NCBI GenBank assembly: GCA_027364495.1
Contig: DAHXPE010000252.1
Coordinates: 1 to 6,586 of the forward strand
DNA length: 6,586 nt
Direction of reading: 5' to 3'
Source of the DNA: Candidatus Heimdallarchaeota archaeon
Lineage (GTDB): Archaea > Asgardarchaeota > Heimdallarchaeia > Hodarchaeales > LC-3
Under the pieces are notes generated by a model. That model searched no databases. It was not told the DNA's origin and saw nothing but the letters and a program-made list of their open reading frames with translations. A program made the position numbers and the translations under genes. Shown here piece by piece: positions 4,220 to 6,586 of this stretch. Position 1 is the first letter of the stretch. The number at the start of each line of letters is the position of its first letter.

Positions 4220-6586
4220 TTACAACTTATCGATATATTCCTCTGGTTCGGGGGGTAGTGGGTTATGCAAGCCTTTACGTTTTCTCGTTGCTTCAACAAA
4301 TTGTCTGGCCAAACCGCCATCTTTCTTGGTTGGATCACCGGGTACTTTTTCCCAGTGATCAAATATCATTTGTGTGAATGCATAGCCGGATGTTTCAGAT
4401 CTCAGCTCTGTGTTTAAACCTATTGACTCTGAAACCGGTACTTCACCTACTACGATGTTTATAGGTGATCCTTCTTTTGTTTTGGTGTCAATGATTCTTC
4501 CTCGCCTTTTTGAGAGTACTTTATAGACCGGTCCAAGATATTTTTCTGGAACATTTACGTTTATTTTATAAACTGGTTCCAATAAAATTGGTTTTGATGT
4601 TAAAATGGCACCAAAACATGCTCTTCGTGCTACAGGCATTATTTGCCCAACGCCTCTGTGAACCGTATCTTCATGAAGCTGACAATCTACAATGGAAAAT
4701 TTTATACCGTAGTATGGCTCTCCACAGAGAGGTCCTTCTGTTGATGACCATCTAAAACCTTGGACAATATATTCCTGAACATCTCGTAAGTATTGAACAC
4801 CTTTTGTCTTATCTACAAACACATTTGGACCATCGTCACCTGGTGCAAAACCCCAGACCTTTCTTGAGTCATCTTTGTCCCAGCCATTATTTCTCAAAAT
4901 GGTAGCTATTTCCTTATCGTCAACATAAGGTCCTATTTCACCAGCCTCTATGGAATCAATTACACCTTGGCTTAATGGCTCTGCAATAACATACAACCTA
5001 TTATGCTTGTTTGGTGATTTAGCTAAAGCTGGTTCTGGAGTGACTGCTGAAATTGATTCTCTGAATGTTACGATTGGATCTGATTGTTTAACTTCGATAT
5101 TTTGCATATCTTGAAGATCTTTTACCGCAATTTCAAGATGTAATTCACCTGTTCCGGAAAGTAAATATTCACCTGTTTCTTCATTGATCTTTGTTTTAAT
5201 AGAGGGATCGACCAATTCAATTAATTGCATACCCTCTACTAGTTTTGGTAATTCTCTTGGATTTTTAGGTTCGATTGAAACCGTTACTACTGGTTCAACA
5301 GCAAATGTTAATCCTCTGAAAGGTTTAACATCTTCTAATGAGGATACTGTTGATCCAGCGAATGCACCACGTAGACCAGTAATAGCCACGACATTTCCAG
5401 CTGGAATTTCATCTACTTCTTCGACATCCTTACCCATTAATATAGCTACACCTTGGATATTTGTTGTGAACTTTCGTTCTTTTGAACCTTCGGTGTAACC
5501 AGGCAAGAATGCAGTAACTTTATCACCTTTTCTGAGAGTTCCAGAAAAGATTCTTCCCATGGCAACTACTCTTTTTGCTCTAAAGAGAATCATTTTTGAT
5601 AAGACAATCATCGTTGGACCGTCTCGATCACAGTGTTGTAATGCTTTTCCTACATCTGATTCGGTATCACCAGGCCATGCAGCTTTTGCACGACCATGAC
5701 CACCTTCACTAACTGGTTTAACGGCATGCATGGGAGAGGGTAAAAATGTTACCACCATATCTAAAACCGCTTTTTCAACTGGTAACCATTTACCTAAGAT
5801 TGACTTAGCCATTTCTTTTGGTGATTGAATCCAGATATCTTCCTGAACTTTTAATCCTAAAGATTTAACCACTTCTTTGAGTTTTTCAATGTTACCTTCC
5901 TCACTCATTTGATAAATCTGGTATGCTGGGGCTAGTACTCCTTTTACGAAATTGCCTTTTTGCCAGAAAGCATTTGCTAATTCGTCTTTAGGCTTACCAG
6001 TTTTTTTCGCCCATATTTCTGCTAGAGCAGGTATAGTTAGACCAAATCTGTGATAAGCAGATCCGAAAGCAACAGATCCTTTCTTTGGGTCAACCTGCCA
6101 TTCTTTTTTGAATTCAGCAGGTGCATAGGTTTCAATTAAGACATTAAATTCACCAATAATTTTTCTAAATTGTTCATAAGCGTCTTCAGGTGGTAAACGC
6201 ATTTCAGTAATAAGACGATCAATTTTATTGATCATTAAGACTGGTCTAACTCTCTCAGTTAAAGCTTGAGAAACAACAGTCTCAGTTTGTACCATAACTC
6301 CTTCAACAGCATCAACTACAACAAGTGCTCCGTCAACAACTTTAAGAGCAGCAGTTACTTCACCTGAAAAATCAACATGTCCAGGAGTATCTTGTAAATT
6401 TATAAGATAATAATCACCATTATAATGGTGACCAAGTGAGATACCAGTTGTTTTGATTGTGATTCCTCGTTCTTGCTCGTCTTCACGAGTGTCGGTTGCT
6501 CTTGCTTTACCTGCTATTTCTTCTTTAATTAATCCAGAGGCTGCTAGAAGTGAATCACTCAATGTGGATTTTCCATGATCAATATG
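4220..6586 (-). CDS. fusA: Translation elongation factor 2 (archaeal/eukaryotic type), 5' end cut by window
   Basis: GTPase that moves tRNA and mRNA through the ribosome after peptide transfer. 788 residues are visible, and the frame stays open to the window edge, so roughly the first 25-30 residues are missing; TTG 6562 is internal. Visible numbering: P-loop HIDHGKST 1-8; switch I DTREDEQERGITIK 32-45; switch II DTPGH 66-70; NKID 120-123; enlarged G' region about 191-266; domain II about 325-415; SPNKHN 524-529 in domain IV; diphthamide loop LHEDTVHRGVGQ 637-648 with the modifiable histidine at 643 (codon 4658-4660); domain V about 665-740; then FDHW 742-745, PGDP 749-752 and RKRKGL near the end. 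All GTPase motifs are intact. The projected length of over 800 residues exceeds usual archaeal EF-2 (about 730) and approaches eukaryotic eEF2 (about 850), as does the sequence of the inserts. This looks like the functional translocase rather than a degenerate paralogue. The archaeal gene is variously named fusA or fus. Confidence 0.97.
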   Translation of the reverse strand, partial: HIDHGKSTLSDSLLAASGLIKEEIAGKARATDTREDEQERGITIKTTGISLGHHYNGDYYLINLQDTPGHVDFSGEVTAALKVVDGALVVVDAVEGVMVQTETVVSQALTERVRPVLMINKIDRLITEMRLPPEDAYEQFRKIIGEFNVLIETYAPAEFKKEWQVDPKKGSVAFGSAYHRFGLTIPALAEIWAKKTGKPKDELANAFWQKGNFVKGVLAPAYQIYQMSEEGNIEKLKEVVKSLGLKVQEDIWIQSPKEMAKSILGKWLPVEKAVLDMVVTFLPSPMHAVKPVSEGGHGRAKAAWPGDTESDVGKALQHCDRDGPTMIVLSKMILFRAKRVVAMGRIFSGTLRKGDKVTAFLPGYTEGSKERKFTTNIQGVAILMGKDVEEVDEIPAGNVVAITGLRGAFAGSTVSSLEDVKPFRGLTFAVEPVVTVSIEPKNPRELPKLVEGMQLIELVDPSIKTKINEETGEYLLSGTGELHLEIAVKDLQDMQNIEVKQSDPIVTFRESISAVTPEPALAKSPNKHNRLYVIAEPLSQGVIDSIEAGEIGPYVDDKEIATILRNNGWDKDDSRKVWGFAPGDDGPNVFVDKTKGVQYLRDVQEYIVQGFRWSSTEGPLCGEPYYGIKFSIVDCQLHEDTVHRGVGQIMPVARRACFGAILTSKPILLEPVYKINVNVPEKYLGPVYKVLSKRRGRIIDTKTKEGSPINIVVGEVPVSESIGLNTELRSETSGYAFTQMIFDHWEKVPGDPTKKDGGLARQFVEATRKRKGLHNPLPPEPEEYIDKL

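Noticed and set aside
5184..5498. Plus-strand open frames inside EF-2 (5184-5498, 4510-4755, 4220-4377)
   Set aside because: They lie antisense to strongly conserved EF-2 coding sequence, have odd composition and no ribosome sites; they are shadows of that gene.
6556..6562. Apparent EF-2 start at TTG 6562
   Set aside because: The frame continues upstream through HIDHGKST, the GTPase P-loop, so the TTG is internal leucine and the true start lies outside the window.

Overview
The window looks like chromosomal DNA of an archaeon, most probably an Asgard archaeon. It is strongly AT-rich. It holds an archaeal/eukaryotic-type elongation factor 2 (not bacterial EF-G), a free-standing roadblock/LC7 protein of the kind that is abundant in Asgard genomes, and an intron-less tRNA gene without encoded CCA. 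Its probable transcription ends are bare T-tracts without hairpins, as in archaea. The EF-2 mixes archaeal and eukaryotic features, which also points to Asgard. The exact lineage (Loki-, Heimdall- or another group) cannot be fixed from this window.

Layout. At the left edge a PfkB-family sugar/nucleoside kinase runs on the minus strand (20-982). A 217-bp divergent intergenic region separates it from a roadblock/LC7 protein on the plus strand (1200-1637). Two T-tracts follow, then a four-helix membrane protein with a long soluble C-terminal tail (1741-2595, plus). Next comes about 900 bp of very AT-rich DNA with no convincing gene (2596-3496), possibly holding a decayed reading frame on the minus strand. 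It ends at a well-formed tRNA-Arg(UCG) gene (3497-3571, plus). Converging on the tRNA is a small unrecognised gene (3611-4099, minus). About 120 bp upstream of that, on the same strand, lies EF-2 (4220 to beyond the right edge, minus), which lacks only its extreme N-terminus.

How the parts relate. EF-2 and tRNA-Arg belong to translation but are on opposite strands and are not co-transcribed. The roadblock protein and the membrane protein lie in tandem and could form a membrane-linked signalling pair, but the T-tracts between them argue for separate transcripts and no small GTPase gene is visible. The kinase is divergent from this pair and has no obvious link to it.

Most notable: EF-2 carries a eukaryote-like G' insertion, switch I and C-terminus and keeps the diphthamide histidine. 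I see no defence system, mobile element or CRISPR array. The least explained items are the 3611-4099 orphan, the membrane protein and the 900-bp gap.
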